DNA from: Salinicoccus carnicancri Crm
Lineage (GTDB): Bacteria; Bacillota; Bacilli; Staphylococcales; Salinicoccaceae
NCBI RefSeq assembly: GCF_000330705.1
Contig: NZ_ANAM01000008.1
Coordinates: 1-64,000 of the forward strand
Direction of reading: 5' to 3'
DNA length: 64,000 bases
Positions 63,335-64,000 of this stretch are shown piece by piece (the stretch's first letter is position 1; each line of letters opens with the position of its first letter). Below the pieces are notes generated by a model. That model had not been told where the DNA came from. It searched no databases and was given only the letters and a program-made list of their open reading frames with translations. The translations under genes were made by a program, and so were the position numbers.

Positions 63335-64000
63335 GTGCTAAACAGAATCTATGACTGGATAGACGATCGCATGGATATCACTCCGATCTGGAGAGATGTT
63401 GCCGATCATGAAGTGCCGGAGCATGTTAACCCTGCCTATCACTTTTCTGCTTTCGTCTACTGTTTCGGAGGGTTAACATTTTTCATTACGGTAATTCAGA
63501 TATTATCAGGTATGTTCCTCACAATGTACTATGTCCCTGATATTGTAAACGCCTGGAACTCCGTTTATTACCTGCAACATGATGTTGCTGCAGGTGTTAT
63601 TGTAAGAGGTATGCACCACTGGGGTGCGAGCCTGGTTGTAGTAATGATGTTCCTACATACTTTAAGGGTGTTCTTCACCGGGGCCTACAAAGCACCACGT
63701 GAACTGAACTGGGTTGTCGGAGTACTCTTATTCGCAGTAATGCTGGGTCTGGCATTTACCGGATACCTGCTCCCGTGGGATATGAAGGCACTCTTCGCAA
63801 CCAAAGTTGGTTTGGATATCGCAGAAAGTGTGCCATTTGTTGGAGAATGGATCAAGACTCTGCTTGCTGGTGACGAACAGATCATCGGCGCCCAGACGTT
63901 GACACGTTTCTTTGCCATCCACGTATTCTTCTTACCTGCGGCCCTGTTTGTATTAATGGCGATCCACTTCATTATGATACGTAGACAAGGTATTGCAGGA
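63335..64000 (+). CDS. qcrB: Menaquinol:cytochrome c reductase cytochrome b subunit (partial, cut by window end)
   Basis: 222 codons visible, no stop: the gene runs off the window about at the usual end of this b6-like subunit (224 aa in Bacillus). GTG start at 63335 with TAGGAGGG. Haem-ligand His pairs lie in RGMHHWGASLVVVMMFLHTLR and FFAIHVFF...AIHF. AYKAPRELNW is the quinone-site PRE motif. Cys43 in FVYCFGG matches the Cys that covalently binds the extra haem in Bacillus QcrB and b6. qcrC should follow outside the window. Confidence 0.95.
   Translation, partial: MLNRIYDWIDDRMDITPIWRDVADHEVPEHVNPAYHFSAFVYCFGGLTFFITVIQILSGMFLTMYYVPDIVNAWNSVYYLQHDVAAGVIVRGMHHWGASLVVVMMFLHTLRVFFTGAYKAPRELNWVVGVLLFAVMLGLAFTGYLLPWDMKALFATKVGLDIAESVPFVGEWIKTLLAGDEQIIGAQTLTRFFAIHVFFLPAALFVLMAIHFIMIRRQGIAG

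Overview
This window is an uninterrupted stretch of low-to-mid-GC Firmicutes core chromosome (coding regions roughly in the mid-to-high 40s %GC by eye). Gene order follows the Bacillus subtilis yqh-bkd-yqj-yqk-fur-xerD-ypu-res-yp*-hbs-hep-aro-ypi-qcr backbone. It also carries staphylococcal hallmarks: an EbpS-like LysM protein beside ferredoxin and ypdA, and fur next to xerD. No sporulation genes sit where Bacillus has them (for example no spoIVA between yphF and hup). My inference is a non-sporulating member of Staphylococcaceae, more like Salinicoccus/Jeotgalicoccus than Staphylococcus aureus, because it keeps a bc1-type qcr locus and a complete ptb-bcd-buk-bkd operon. The genus is not proven.

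Layout. 0-7 kb: lipoyl/octanoyl transfer (lipM), a degenerate rhodanese, a leftward YqhQ/lipoprotein group, then pepP-efp and accBC. 6.8-15 kb: Asp23-like gene, nusB-xseAB-ispA, then dxs-tlyA-argR-recN. 15-23 kb: branched-chain 2-oxoacid catabolism (ptb-bcd-buk-lpd-bkdA1-bkdA2-bkdB). 23-29 kb: bacilliredoxin, a 33-aa membrane miniprotein (Prli42-like), a PepT-like peptidase, and the oxidative pentose phosphate enzymes gnd and zwf with an AraC/GyrI-type regulator fused into the zwf transcript. 29-35 kb: rnz, alpha/beta hydrolase, aldo/keto reductase, NUDIX hydrolase, fur, xerD, deoB and a second, 27-aa, membrane miniprotein. 35-44 kb: scpAB-rluB, then cytochrome c maturation and redox sensing (resABCDE) with ribU. 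44-54 kb: ferredoxin, ebpS-like, ypdA, ansA, cmk-plsC-S1, der-gpsA-yphE-yphF, hup. 54-64 kb: menaquinone synthesis (hepS-menG-hepT), ndk, shikimate genes aroC-aroB-aroA, ypiA-ypiB-ypiF and qcrA-qcrB, the last cut by the window end.

How the genes work together. ResABC (haem c attachment), ResDE (oxygen/NO-type sensing), HepST/MenG (menaquinone) and QcrAB (menaquinol:cytochrome c reductase) form one respiratory module spread over about 26 kb. BrxB and YpdA are two parts of the bacillithiol redox cycle. NADPH for it could come from zwf/gnd. IspA, Dxs and HepT supply the isoprenoid chain.

Regulatory signals seen directly: a perfect 7-1-7 PerR-type box upstream of fur, a 12/15 CodY-like motif upstream of the bkd operon, ARG-box-like sites before argR, an 11-bp-period direct repeat before resA, and a 31-bp dyad before brxB. 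Most convergent gene pairs are separated by long bidirectional terminator palindromes, and the rnz terminator lies inside the neighbouring antisense gene.

I see no tRNA, rRNA, CRISPR array, insertion sequence, prophage or broken gene, and no gene-free stretch longer than about 250 bp. No new multi-gene system is evident. The least-described items are the two miniproteins, the zwf-linked regulator and the unexplained dyads. All starts were chosen by Shine-Dalgarno spacing and remembered family N-termini; no searches were run.
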